Shown: positions 25,418 to 33,674 of the stretch, in pieces
Layout: the number at the start of each line of letters is the position of its first letter
Numbering within the stretch: position 1 is the stretch's first letter
Source of the DNA: an uncultured Pelagibacteraceae bacterium
GTDB taxonomy: Bacteria; Pseudomonadota; Alphaproteobacteria; Pelagibacterales; Pelagibacteraceae
DNA: 39,051 nucleotides
Direction: 5' to 3'
NCBI GenBank assembly: GCA_902537055.1
Contig: CACAZW010000010.1
Span: forward strand, 1 to 39,051
The notes under the pieces: model-generated
The model's database searches: none
What the model saw: only the letters and a program-made list of their open reading frames with translations
What the model was told of the DNA's origin: nothing
Program-made: the position numbers and the translations under genes

Positions 25418-25810
25418 ATGAAAGTATTTAAGTATAATTTAAAAGTATACTATGAGGATACTGATTTTGGTGGAATAGTTTACCACGCAAATTATTTAAA
25501 ATACTTTGAAAGAGCAAGATCTGAGCTTATTTATTCCTTGGGATATTCGAATAAAAAGTTATTAGATAAACATAATGTTTTAATAGCAGTAAAAACTTGC
25601 AACGTAGATTTTAAAAAACCGGCAAAATTTGAGGATAAAATTACCGTTTTCACAAAAATAAAATCTAATACTTTGACTACAATTACAATGTCACAAGTAA
25701 TTAAAAGAAAATCAGATACTTTATGTGATGCAGAGATTAAATTAGTATCTCTAAATAAATTGGGAAAACCAGTAAAACTTCCAGTAGCACTTATTAACAA
25801 ATTAAACTAG
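25418..25810 (+). CDS. ybgC: YbgC-type acyl-CoA thioesterase (4HBT hotdog fold)
   Basis: A 130-residue single-domain hotdog thioesterase. The start is taken at the ATG at 25418; a TTG one codon earlier is possible but less likely. The active-site motif YYEDTDFGGIVYHANYLKYF (residues 11-30) contains the catalytic aspartate D16 and the conserved histidine, closely matching E. coli YbgC. YbgC hydrolyses acyl-CoA or acyl-ACP and is usually encoded with the Tol-Pal system, but no tol genes are seen here. The gene converges on the uracil-DNA glycosylase gene, with nine bases of overlap. Confidence 0.9.
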   Translation: MKVFKYNLKVYYEDTDFGGIVYHANYLKYFERARSELIYSLGYSNKKLLDKHNVLIAVKTCNVDFKKPAKFEDKITVFTKIKSNTLTTITMSQVIKRKSDTLCDAEIKLVSLNKLGKPVKLPVALINKLN

Positions 25811-26476
25811 TTCTTTTACTTTTTTAAATAGTTTAGTCATTTGTTTTTCATTTATTCGTCCAGTATTTACATTTCTTGGACTTGGATGATAACACCCCAT
25901 TAACAACACATTGTTAGGTAATTTAAAATATGTTCCATGACTAAATTTTACTCTCTCAGTGTAATCAAAATTTTCTCTATAAAATTTTACACAAGTATCA
26001 AACGCAATTTTCCCTAAAGCCACAATAATTTTTAGATTTTTAAGTATTTCAAATTCAGATTTAAAATAACCAAAGCAATTTTTTAACTCTTCATTTAATG
26101 GTTTATCTCCTGGAGGAACGCACTTTAGAGCTGGTGTTATAAAGGTATTTTTTATTTTTAATCCATCATTTAAATGATCTGAATTACTTTGATTGGCAAT
26201 TTTTACATTGTGTAAACATTTATATAAAAAATCTGAGGATTTATCGCCTGTAAATACTCTGCCTGTTCTTGTTCCACCATGAGCAGCTGGTGCTAGACCA
26301 ACAATCATTATTTTTCCATTTATATCTCCAAAACCTGTAACTGGTTTTCCCCAATAAGTTTGGTCCATATATTGTTTTCTTTTTTCCGTAGATATTTTTT
26401 TTCTAAACCTCACAAGTCTAGGGCATTTATTACATTTAATTATTGTTTTTTTTAATTTTTCAAATTTAACGGTCAT
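25802..26476 (-). CDS. Family 5 uracil-DNA glycosylase (UDGb type), Fe-S
   Basis: Removes uracil and other deaminated bases from DNA. I choose the ATG at 26476, five bases after the glpD stop, over the ATG at 26509, which would overlap glpD by 28 bases; the shorter form has 224 residues and starts just before the iron-sulfur cysteines. C15 and C18 (CNKCPRL), C119 and C134 would bind the 4Fe-4S cluster. Motif A is VGLAPAAHGGTRTGRVFTGD (59-78), with GLAPAAHGG in place of the water-activating Asp/Asn of other UDG families. Motif B is HPSPRNVNTGR (197-207). These are diagnostic of family 5. Confidence 0.9.
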   Translation of the reverse strand: MTVKFEKLKKTIIKCNKCPRLVRFRKKISTEKRKQYMDQTYWGKPVTGFGDINGKIMIVGLAPAAHGGTRTGRVFTGDKSSDFLYKCLHNVKIANQSNSDHLNDGLKIKNTFITPALKCVPPGDKPLNEELKNCFGYFKSEFEILKNLKIIVALGKIAFDTCVKFYRENFDYTERVKFSHGTYFKLPNNVLLMGCYHPSPRNVNTGRINEKQMTKLFKKVKELV

Positions 26477-26481
26477 TAAGT

Positions 26482-27633
26482 TTAGAGAAGCTTCTTTTTG
26501 TGTGTCCATGGACCTTTTTTTGTTTTAGGTAAAAACTTTCTAAGGTCAAAAAGGACTTTTTCAGACAATTTTCTGTAAGTGGTTAGTTTTCCTCCATATA
26601 TATTCAATAAAGGTAATTTTTTTATAATTTTTAAATCAAAAACATAATCTCTTGTGACTTTTGAAGCTGTATTAAAATCTTCAATTAGAGGTCTTATCCC
26701 TGAATAAGTATCTACAATGTCCTTTGTTCTGATTTGTTTTTTTAAGTAATTATTTACTGAACGAATTAAATATGTAATTTCTTTTTTTGATATTCCTTTA
26801 TTTTCTGGTGATTTAACCTCAACTTCTGTAGTTCCAATTAAAGAAAACTTCCCTTTATAAGGTATCACAAATATTATTCTTTTATCAGTATTTTGAAATG
26901 TGAATGCAACATTTTCTTTGTACAATTTTTTTGTAATAATATGACTTCCTTTAACTAATCTTATTTTTTTCTTAGATTTAATTTTTATATTTTTATTTAA
27001 GGTTTCGTTTATCCATGGTCCAGATGCATTAATTAAAATTTTTGATTTTACTTTTTCACCTTTTTCAAGACTAATAATCCATTCATTGCCAATAATTTCA
27101 GCTTTTTTAACTTTGTTATATTCTAGTATTTTAGCTTTATTTCTTTTTGCATCTTTAGCATTTAGTTTCGTTAATTTTTTATCGTCAATTTGTATGTCAA
27201 AATATTGAAAACCAGTTTTGTATTTTTGCTTAAGAATATTTGAAAATTTTTTTGTAAGATCAAACGTTTTTGATTTTGGTATATTGCTTTTGCCACCTAA
27301 ATTATCATACAAAAATAAACCAATTTTAATTAACCAGGCTGGTCGAATTTTATCTGCATAAGGAATTATAAAAGGAATCGGTTTGGAAATATGTCTGGCA
27401 ATTTTATAAACTATTTCTCTTTCTTTCAGAGATTCTCTAACTAGTTTGAATTCATAATTTTCTAAATAACGAAGACCACCATGTACTAATTTCGTCGACC
27501 AAGATGAGGTTGCTCCTCCAATCTCACCTTTGTCAGCTAAACAAACTGATAAACCTCTACCTGCAGCATCTCTTGCAATACCTGCACCGTTTATACCGCC
27601 ACCTATTATGAATAAATCAAATTTTTTAGACAT
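26482..27633 (-). CDS. glpD: FAD-dependent glycerol-3-phosphate dehydrogenase, short form lacking C-terminal domain
   Basis: Oxidises sn-glycerol-3-phosphate to dihydroxyacetone phosphate and reduces quinone. It has the FAD motif LFIIGGGINGAGIARDAAGR, the GlpD segment SSWSTKLVHGGLRYLENYEF, INASGPWINE, PYKGKFSLIGTTEVE and the C-terminal substrate region GIRPLIEDF through IYGGKLTTYRKLSEK. It ends at residue 383, just after GPWTHKKKLL, which corresponds to the linker of the roughly 500-residue E. coli enzyme. The usual helical C-terminal cap domain is missing and no remnant of it lies downstream, because the glycosylase gene starts at once. It diverges from ugpB by 140 bases and fits the glycerophosphate pathway encoded there. 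Confidence 0.88.
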   Translation of the reverse strand: MSKKFDLFIIGGGINGAGIARDAAGRGLSVCLADKGEIGGATSSWSTKLVHGGLRYLENYEFKLVRESLKEREIVYKIARHISKPIPFIIPYADKIRPAWLIKIGLFLYDNLGGKSNIPKSKTFDLTKKFSNILKQKYKTGFQYFDIQIDDKKLTKLNAKDAKRNKAKILEYNKVKKAEIIGNEWIISLEKGEKVKSKILINASGPWINETLNKNIKIKSKKKIRLVKGSHIITKKLYKENVAFTFQNTDKRIIFVIPYKGKFSLIGTTEVEVKSPENKGISKKEITYLIRSVNNYLKKQIRTKDIVDTYSGIRPLIEDFNTASKVTRDYVFDLKIIKKLPLLNIYGGKLTTYRKLSEKVLFDLRKFLPKTKKGPWTHKKKLL

Positions 27634-27723
27634 TTAAATTATGATTTGTTTTAAAATATACAACCTCTTTTAGAAATTTAAAATTTTTAAATGCAATTAT
27701 TTACAATTTCATAATATCTTAAC

Positions 27724-27740
27724 ATTAATAAATTATTAAT
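27724..27740. promoter_or_regulatory. 17-bp perfect AT palindrome in glpD-ugpB divergent region
   Basis: ATTAATAA-A-TTATTAAT is perfectly symmetrical and lies 33 bases before the ugpB ATG, where a repressor operator would sit. All 17 bases are A or T, so chance is a real possibility. Confidence 0.3.
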
Positions 27741-27761
27741 AAAAAATTAAATAAACTTAAC

Positions 27762-27767
27762 AGAAGG
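27762..27767 (+). promoter_or_regulatory. Shine-Dalgarno of ugpB
   Basis: AGAAGG lies six bases before the ATG at 27774 and fixes this start. Confidence 0.55.
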
Positions 27768-27773
27768 ATAGAT

Positions 27774-29081
27774 ATGAAAAAAATACTTAGTGTTTTAACA
27801 ATTCTATTTACTTTCTCTTTTACATCACACAGTTATTCAAAAACAGAAATTCATTGGTGGTACGGAAACAGTGGTTTTCTTGGTGATGTAATTATTGAAA
27901 TTGCAAATAGATTTAACGCTTCACAAGATCAATATACGGTCATTCCTACAGGAAAAGGAAGTTATGAAGATAACATGGCGGCAACTATTGCTGCATTTAG
28001 AGCAGGCGACCAACCACACTATTCACAGGTTTATGATGCTGGTGCTGCAATCATGGTAGCTCAAGTAAAAAATGGTGTTGTTATCGGTTTTGAAGAAATG
28101 GCTAAGAAATATGGCATTGATGTAGATGCTGACAACTATATTCCAGGCATTAAAAATTTCTATGCCGACTCTGATGGAAAAATGATTGGTGTACCTTTCA
28201 ATAGTTCAACTTGTTTGATGTATGCAAACATGGACATTTTGAAAGAGGTTGGAATTGAATCTGTGCCAAAAACTTATGAAGAATTTGAGGCCATGGCTCC
28301 AAAAATCAAAGCTGCTGGATACATTCCTTTAGTTCAAAGTCATAGTCCATGGATTTGGACTGAAAATTTCTTTTCTAGACATAATTTATTAATGTTAGAT
28401 GGAAATAATGGTTACGATGCTGTTCCTACAAAAACTTTATTCGCTGAAACTGATGCATTTGTCTATCATTGGAAGAAAGTTAAAGAATGGTATGATAAAG
28501 GTTTATATGGCTATAAAGGAAGAGCGTGGGGAGACAATCAAGCACCATTTATAGCAGGTGAAGCTGCATTTTGGTTTGGTTCTGCTGCATCATTTGGTGG
28601 AATGAAAGGTGTTGTTCCAAACTTTACAGTTAATCATATTCCTTACTGGGATTCAGTAACCAAAGGAAAAGAGTATCCAACTTTTATAGGTGGTGCTGCT
28701 AACTGGATCTTAAATGGTCATACTGAGGAAGAGTACAAAGGACTTGCTAAATTTATAGAATTTATGGGTTCTCCAGAAATGGATCTGTATTATCATAATA
28801 TGACTGGTTACTCTGCAGTGACTAAAGGTGGTATAGAGTTAGCTGAAACTATAAATTTCTATAGAGCTTCTCCATATCATAAAGCAGTTGGTGAACAATT
28901 AAGCTTAGAAGGTTCAACTATTCCTGGTGGATATAGAGCTGGTAATTGGCCCCAAATTCGTGAAGTAATTTACGAAAATATTGAGCCAATGTTAAACGGC
29001 AAAATATCAATCGAAAAAGGATTGCAGAATATGGACAAAGGTGCAGCTAAATTGTTAAAGCAATTTGCTAAAACTTTGTAA
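27774..29081 (+). CDS. ugpB: ABC transporter substrate-binding protein, glycerol-3-phosphate type
   Basis: Periplasmic receptor of a Ugp-type importer for sn-glycerol-3-phosphate and glycerophosphodiesters. The 435-residue product has a signal peptide (to about residue 22, SHSYS) and aligns along its length with E. coli UgpB (about 438 residues): IHWWYGNSGFLG at the mature N-terminus, RFNASQDQYTVIPTGKGSYE, IAAFRAGDQPHYSQVYDAG, GVPFNSSTCLMYANMD, FIGGAANWILNG, and GYRAGNWPQIREVI near the end. It leads an operon with ugpA, two ugpE-like genes, ugpC and a glycerophosphodiesterase, and diverges from glpD, both of which support the substrate call. A hairpin follows the stop. Confidence 0.9.
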   Translation: MKKILSVLTILFTFSFTSHSYSKTEIHWWYGNSGFLGDVIIEIANRFNASQDQYTVIPTGKGSYEDNMAATIAAFRAGDQPHYSQVYDAGAAIMVAQVKNGVVIGFEEMAKKYGIDVDADNYIPGIKNFYADSDGKMIGVPFNSSTCLMYANMDILKEVGIESVPKTYEEFEAMAPKIKAAGYIPLVQSHSPWIWTENFFSRHNLLMLDGNNGYDAVPTKTLFAETDAFVYHWKKVKEWYDKGLYGYKGRAWGDNQAPFIAGEAAFWFGSAASFGGMKGVVPNFTVNHIPYWDSVTKGKEYPTFIGGAANWILNGHTEEEYKGLAKFIEFMGSPEMDLYYHNMTGYSAVTKGGIELAETINFYRASPYHKAVGEQLSLEGSTIPGGYRAGNWPQIREVIYENIEPMLNGKISIEKGLQNMDKGAAKLLKQFAKTL

Positions 29082-29094
29082 GAATAATTAAAAC

Positions 29095-29130
29095 AATAAG
29101 GAGGGTATTAATTTACCCTCCTTATTTATT
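29095..29130 (+). terminator. Stem-loop attenuator between ugpB and ugpA
   Basis: A perfect 13-bp stem runs from 29095-29107 (AATAAGGAGGGTA) to 29114-29126 (TACCCTCCTTATT) around a TTAATT loop, followed by T-rich sequence. It lies 14 bases after the ugpB stop and 16 bases before the ugpA ATG. Likely a partial terminator or mRNA-end protector favouring ugpB expression. Confidence 0.8.
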
Positions 29131-29141
29131 TTTACAAAAGT

Positions 29142-30020
29142 ATGAAAAAAGTCCAATTCAAATCTAGCTATTCACAATATCTTTTCTTAGCTCCGCAGCT
29201 AGGTATATTGTTAATTTTTTTATATTGGCCAATCATACAAACCTTTAGAGATGCATTTACAATGCAAGATGCTTTTGGATTTGGATCGAAGTTTGTATGG
29301 TTTGACAATTTTTTATTTATTTTTGATGATCCAGCTTATTTCATAGCTTTCAAATTTACTATTATTTATAGTTTTGTTATTACGTTAATTACAGGCTCAA
29401 TTGGATTATTACTTGCCGTTCAGGCTAATAATGTAATGCATGGTAAAAGCACTTACAAAACACTTTTAATTTGGCCTTATGCAATTGCGCCTGCGGTAGT
29501 CGGTGTAATGGCAAATTATTTTTTTAGTGAAAGATTTGGTCTTCTTTATCATTTATTTCACGAACTGTGGGGATTTAATTGGTACGAAAGTGTGTTCGAC
29601 TCTTATATTTACGTAATCATAGCTGGTTCTTGGAAGCAAATCAGTGCTAATTTTATTTTCTTCTTGGCTGGACTTCAAGCTATACAAAAATCTGTAATTG
29701 AAGCATCAATGATTGACTGTAAAAATAGTTTTAGAAGATTTTGGACAATTACATTCCCATTATTAATGCCAACTACATTCTTTTTAATAATTATTAATAT
29801 AACGTATGCTTTCTTTGATACATTTGGAATTATTGATACCACAACAATAGGTGCTCCTTCTGGTGAAACAAGAACTCTAGTTTATAAAGCTTACATGGAT
29901 GGATTTAGAGGACTGGATTTAGGAAGTGCAGGAGCTCAATCAATAATGATGATGTTGATTGTATTAGTAATTACGATTTTTCAATTTAGATATATCGAAG
30001 GGAAAATACATTATAATTAA
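29142..30020 (+). CDS. ugpA: ABC transporter permease, UgpA type
   Basis: The first membrane subunit of the glycerol-3-phosphate importer, 292 residues with six predicted membrane segments. FLAPQLGILLIFLYWPIIQTF at the N-terminus and FDDPAYFIAFKFTIIYSFVI match MalF/UgpA-type permeases. The EAA loop that docks on the ATPase is ASMIDCKNSFRRFWTITFPLL, where the usual Gly is Asp-Cys. The stop overlaps the start of the first ugpE-like gene by one base. Confidence 0.9.
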   Translation: MKKVQFKSSYSQYLFLAPQLGILLIFLYWPIIQTFRDAFTMQDAFGFGSKFVWFDNFLFIFDDPAYFIAFKFTIIYSFVITLITGSIGLLLAVQANNVMHGKSTYKTLLIWPYAIAPAVVGVMANYFFSERFGLLYHLFHELWGFNWYESVFDSYIYVIIAGSWKQISANFIFFLAGLQAIQKSVIEASMIDCKNSFRRFWTITFPLLMPTTFFLIIINITYAFFDTFGIIDTTTIGAPSGETRTLVYKAYMDGFRGLDLGSAGAQSIMMMLIVLVITIFQFRYIEGKIHYN

Positions 30021-30841
30021 TGACTAGATTTATCACATCAAGTTTTTCACATTTAATTTTACTCATTGGAATACTAATCATGGTAGTTCCTGTATGGATG
30101 ATTTTTGCTAGCTCTACGCACACGAGTTCAATGATTAATATGAATGGTCTCCAAATGTTTTTAGGAGATAGCTTTTATGAAAATTACTTACGAGTTTTAT
30201 TATATCAGGGTGGTTTTTTTAAAGAGATAACAGCATTAAAAATGTTTTTTAATAGTTTTATCATGGCTACAGGAGTTGCAATATTATCCGTTGTTACATC
30301 TTTAATGGCTGCTTACGCGTTGGTTTATTACAGAATAAAATATGCAACATTATTGTTTTGGATTATATTTATTACAATTTTAGTACCATTAGAGTTAAGA
30401 ATTTTCCCCACTTATTCAGTAATGGCTGAGCTTAATCTAGTGAATTCTTACTTTGGATTAATAGTTCCTATTTCAGCATCAGCTATAGCAACATTATTCT
30501 TTCGCCAATTTTATAAAACCGTTCCAGATGAATTACTTGAATCCGCAAAACTTGATGGAGCAAATACCTGGAGATTTTTTGTTGATTTTTTAATTCCTTT
30601 GTCAAAAACAATGATTGTAGCGATGTTAATATTTATGTTTGTTTTTGGCTACAATCAGTATCTATGGCCATTATTGGTAACAACTTCAGAACAATATTGG
30701 ACAGTGGTTATGGGATTAAAAATGATGTCGGGTTCAATTGTTCATCGTTTTGCTTTCGTGATGATGTCTATGGTGCCACCAATTTTAATTATAATTGTGT
30801 TGCAGAAATATTTTATTAAGGGGGTTTTTCAAGATAAATGA
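30020..30841 (+). CDS. ugpE: ABC transporter permease, UgpE type, copy 1
   Basis: The second membrane subunit of a binding-protein-dependent importer, 273 residues with six predicted helices. It shows MVVPVWMIFASSTH at the first helix and the EAA loop ELLESAKLDGANTWRFFVDF, followed by LIPLSKTMIV. It is strongly similar (about 60% identical by eye over the core) to the next gene, so the two are tandem duplicates. Copy 1 differs mainly in the periplasmic loop after helix 1 and in lacking a short insertion before the last helix. It overlaps the next gene by four bases (ATGA). Confidence 0.9.
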   Translation: MTRFITSSFSHLILLIGILIMVVPVWMIFASSTHTSSMINMNGLQMFLGDSFYENYLRVLLYQGGFFKEITALKMFFNSFIMATGVAILSVVTSLMAAYALVYYRIKYATLLFWIIFITILVPLELRIFPTYSVMAELNLVNSYFGLIVPISASAIATLFFRQFYKTVPDELLESAKLDGANTWRFFVDFLIPLSKTMIVAMLIFMFVFGYNQYLWPLLVTTSEQYWTVVMGLKMMSGSIVHRFAFVMMSMVPPILIIIVLQKYFIKGVFQDK

Positions 30842-31689
30842 AAATTAAACCACTTCAAATAATTGCTCATATTATTTTAATACTAGGAGTCTTGTTAATG
30901 GTAGTTCCTATTTGGATATCTTTTGCAAGTTCTTCGCATGACTCTGTAACTATATTAACCGAAGGTATGAAGTTTCATATAGGTGATCAGCTAGCAAGAA
31001 ACTATAACGAAGTTTTAAATGAAAAAGGTGGTTGGTCAGAAGAAGTGACTGCTGCAAAAATGTTTATTAATAGTTTTATAATGGCATTAGGAATTGCAAC
31101 ACTTAAGGTAGTTATTTCAGCAATGTCAGCATATGCTTTGGTTTATTATAGATTTAAATTAGCTGTACCAATTTTTTGGTTAATCTTTATTACTCTACTT
31201 GTTCCTTTGGAGGTAAGGATTTTTCCAAGCTATAAAATTGTATCTGATTTAGGTTTAACAAATTCATATACAGGCCTTATCCTTCCATTAGTTGCTTCAG
31301 CTACAGCAACATTTTTCTTCAGACAATTTTATAAAACAATTCCAGATGAACTCTTGGAGTCAGCAAAATTAGACGGAGCAAATGCTTGGAGTTTTTTCAT
31401 AGATTTCTTGGTTCCATTATCTAAAACCATGATAGCAGCAATGTTTATCTTTATGTTTGTATATGGATACAGCCAATATTTATGGCCACTAATAATGACA
31501 ACTGCAGAAGAATACTGGACTGTTGTAATGGGAATGAAGATTATTTACACAGAAAGCTATGAAGGAGTTGCTCTGCCAAGAACTGCAGAAAGATTTGCGT
31601 ATATCATTTTGTCAATGATCCCACCAGTTTTAGTGGTAGTATTTTTACAAAAATGGTTCATAAAAGGATTAATTCAAACGGAGAAATAA
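30838..31689 (+). CDS. ugpE: ABC transporter permease, UgpE type, copy 2 (tandem paralogue)
   Basis: A 283-residue UgpE-type permease, a paralogue of the preceding gene. The EAA loop ELLESAKLDGANAWSFFIDF and the segment RQFYKTIPDELLESAKLDGA are nearly identical in the two. Copy 2 carries about a dozen extra residues before its last helix (YTESYEGVALPRTAER), facing the periplasm or binding protein. A canonical importer has one UgpA and one UgpE, so two UgpE-like subunits imply alternative heterodimers or subfunctionalisation. Both keep intact EAA loops, so neither looks like a pseudogene. Its stop is directly followed by the ATPase start. Confidence 0.9.
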   Translation: MKIKPLQIIAHIILILGVLLMVVPIWISFASSSHDSVTILTEGMKFHIGDQLARNYNEVLNEKGGWSEEVTAAKMFINSFIMALGIATLKVVISAMSAYALVYYRFKLAVPIFWLIFITLLVPLEVRIFPSYKIVSDLGLTNSYTGLILPLVASATATFFFRQFYKTIPDELLESAKLDGANAWSFFIDFLVPLSKTMIAAMFIFMFVYGYSQYLWPLIMTTAEEYWTVVMGMKIIYTESYEGVALPRTAERFAYIILSMIPPVLVVVFLQKWFIKGLIQTEK

Positions 31690-32742
31690 ATGAGCTTTTT
31701 AGATTTAAAAAATGTGACTAAGATTTACCCAAATGGAACTAAGGCTGTTCATGAAACTTCATTAAGTGTTGATGAAGGTGAGTTTATGGTTTTTGTAGGA
31801 CCTAGTGGATGTGGAAAATCAACTTTATTAAGAATGGTTGCAGGCTTAGAGGATATTACAGAGGGTGATATTAATCTTGATGGAAAATTAATTAATGAGG
31901 TAGATCCGTCTGAAAGAGATGTAGCAATGGTGTTTCAGAACTATGCATTATACCCACATATGAATGTTTATAATAACTTGGCTTATGGTCTAAAAAACAG
32001 AGGAATTGACAAAGAAACAATCGAGCAAAAAGTAAATGATGCAGCTAAGCTGTTACAAATTTCAGATTATTTACAGAGAAAACCTTCAATGTTATCCGGA
32101 GGTCAAAGGCAAAGGGTTGCAATGGGTAGAGCAATTGTTAGAAATCCAAAAATATTCTTATTTGATGAACCTCTTTCAAATTTAGATGCAAAATTAAGAA
32201 TTCAGATGAGACTTGAAATCAAAAAACTTCAACAGAAAGTTGGAGTAACAAGCATATTTGTTACGCATGATCAAGTAGAGGCCATGACACTTGCTGATAG
32301 ATTAGCAGTTATTAACAATGGAATTATTGAACAGCTTGGAACTCCTATTGAGATATATGATAATCCAAAATCATTATTTGTTGCTGGTTTTATTGGCTCA
32401 CCTCAAATGAATTTTTTAGATGGTAATATAAAAAATAAAACATTATCTGCAGAAGGTTTTGAAATTAAAGATATTGATAGTGACTTTGAGGGAGAAGTAA
32501 AATTAGGAATAAGACCTGAACATTTAAGTCAAAGTGAAAATAGTTTAATTAATTTAAAAGTAGACTTAGTGGAACAACTTGGTTCGGATAATCTTGTTTA
32601 TGGTCAATTAAAAGACAAAAAAGACTTTTGTTATAGGTGTCCGGGAAATCTAACTATTGAAAAAGGTGCTGATCTAAGTCTTAATATTGAGAACAATAAA
32701 TATTATATTTTTGATAAAAGCACTGGCAAAAGAGTTAATTAA
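31690..32742 (+). CDS. ugpC: ABC transporter ATP-binding protein, UgpC/MalK type
   Basis: The cytoplasmic ATPase of the importer, 350 residues (E. coli UgpC is about 356). It has Walker A GPSGCGKST, Q-loop VFQNYALYPHM, signature LSGGQRQRVAMGRA, Walker B IFLFDEPLSNLDAKLR, the switch histidine in FVTHDQVEAMTLADR and a C-terminal TOBE-type regulatory domain from about residue 235 (IGSPQMNFLDG, KLGIRPEHL). The only ATPase gene in the operon, it must serve whichever permease pair is assembled. A phosphodiesterase gene follows by two bases. Confidence 0.93.
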   Translation: MSFLDLKNVTKIYPNGTKAVHETSLSVDEGEFMVFVGPSGCGKSTLLRMVAGLEDITEGDINLDGKLINEVDPSERDVAMVFQNYALYPHMNVYNNLAYGLKNRGIDKETIEQKVNDAAKLLQISDYLQRKPSMLSGGQRQRVAMGRAIVRNPKIFLFDEPLSNLDAKLRIQMRLEIKKLQQKVGVTSIFVTHDQVEAMTLADRLAVINNGIIEQLGTPIEIYDNPKSLFVAGFIGSPQMNFLDGNIKNKTLSAEGFEIKDIDSDFEGEVKLGIRPEHLSQSENSLINLKVDLVEQLGSDNLVYGQLKDKKDFCYRCPGNLTIEKGADLSLNIENNKYYIFDKSTGKRVN

Positions 32743-32744
32743 TT

Positions 32745-33665
32745 TTGATTTTAAGCAAACCAAATCATATAAAAATTTATGGTCACCGAGGAGCAAGAGG
32801 AGATCTTCCCGAAAACACTCTAGAAAGTTTTAAATACTTATTTGAAAACAATATTAATGCATACGAAACAGATATATTAATTTCTAAGGATCTTGTACCA
32901 GTTATTGCTCATGATTTTAGATTAGATCCAAGCAGAACAAAAGATAATGAGGGGAATTGGATAGAGGATGAAAATTTAAAAATATTTGATTTAACTTATG
33001 CAGAACTTTCAAAGTTTGATGTAGGTTCAGTAAATAAATTATCCAGATACGGAAGAAGATTTATTAATCAAAAAAAATTAGAAAACCAAAGAATACCAAA
33101 ACTTTCTGAATTATTAGAAATGTCTTCAAAAAATAAATCTGAAAAATTATTAATAAATTTAGAAATTAAATCTACACCAGAGGAAGAAAATTTGACACCA
33201 GAACCAGAAGATACAGTAAAATTAATTATGAACGATATAAATGAATCATCTTTAAAAGATAAAATAATCGTTTCATCATTTGATTGGAGAACTTTATCAG
33301 TAATTAAAAATCAGTATCCTGAAATTCCAAGAGCTTACTTAACTCAACATTTGACAGGAATTAATATTAATCAAACTATTTACAACAGATCTCCATGGTT
33401 GAGTTTTTTGCCTTATTATGAAGATCATGAATTGCCAAAAATTATAAAGTCACAAGGTGGAAAAGCTTGGCATCCATACCGAAAAGACATTACAAAAAAA
33501 CTTGTCGATATTTCTCATCAAGAAGAATTGCCAGTAAATGTATGGACAGTAAACAAAGAGTACGAAATGTTAAAGATGGTTGAGTACGGTGTAGATGGTA
33601 TTATGACAGATTATCCATTAAGGTTGAAAGAACTTTGTGAGAAAGAAAATATAAAATGGTTTTAG
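32745..33665 (+). CDS. ugpQ: Glycerophosphodiester phosphodiesterase, UgpQ type
   Basis: Hydrolyses glycerophosphodiesters (such as glycerophosphocholine) to glycerol-3-phosphate plus an alcohol. The 306-residue protein has the GDPD core: IYGHRGARGDLPENTLESF (H14, R15, E23), ETDILISKDLVPVIAHD (E41, D43, H56), LLINLEIKS, IVSSFDW and the C-terminal VNVWTVNKEYEM with GVDGIMTDYP. There is no signal peptide, so it is cytoplasmic. No ATG precedes the motif; TTG at 32745, two bases after the ugpC stop, is the only sensible start. A larger-than-usual insertion (about residues 60-115) resembles longer GDPD variants. Its place after ugpC mirrors the E. coli ugpBAECQ order. Confidence 0.92.
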   Translation: MILSKPNHIKIYGHRGARGDLPENTLESFKYLFENNINAYETDILISKDLVPVIAHDFRLDPSRTKDNEGNWIEDENLKIFDLTYAELSKFDVGSVNKLSRYGRRFINQKKLENQRIPKLSELLEMSSKNKSEKLLINLEIKSTPEEENLTPEPEDTVKLIMNDINESSLKDKIIVSSFDWRTLSVIKNQYPEIPRAYLTQHLTGININQTIYNRSPWLSFLPYYEDHELPKIIKSQGGKAWHPYRKDITKKLVDISHQEELPVNVWTVNKEYEMLKMVEYGVDGIMTDYPLRLKELCEKENIKWF

Positions 33666-33674
33666 TTTATCTTA

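Noticed and set aside
26477..26509. Upstream start of the uracil-DNA glycosylase gene
   Set aside because: It would overlap glpD by 28 bases and add residues not needed before the CxxC cluster motif.
27700..27760. Possible Pho box upstream of ugpB
   Set aside because: TTTCAT and TTAACAT segments resemble half-sites, but the spacing is 13 rather than 11 bases and several consensus positions fail; AT-rich DNA gives many such matches.
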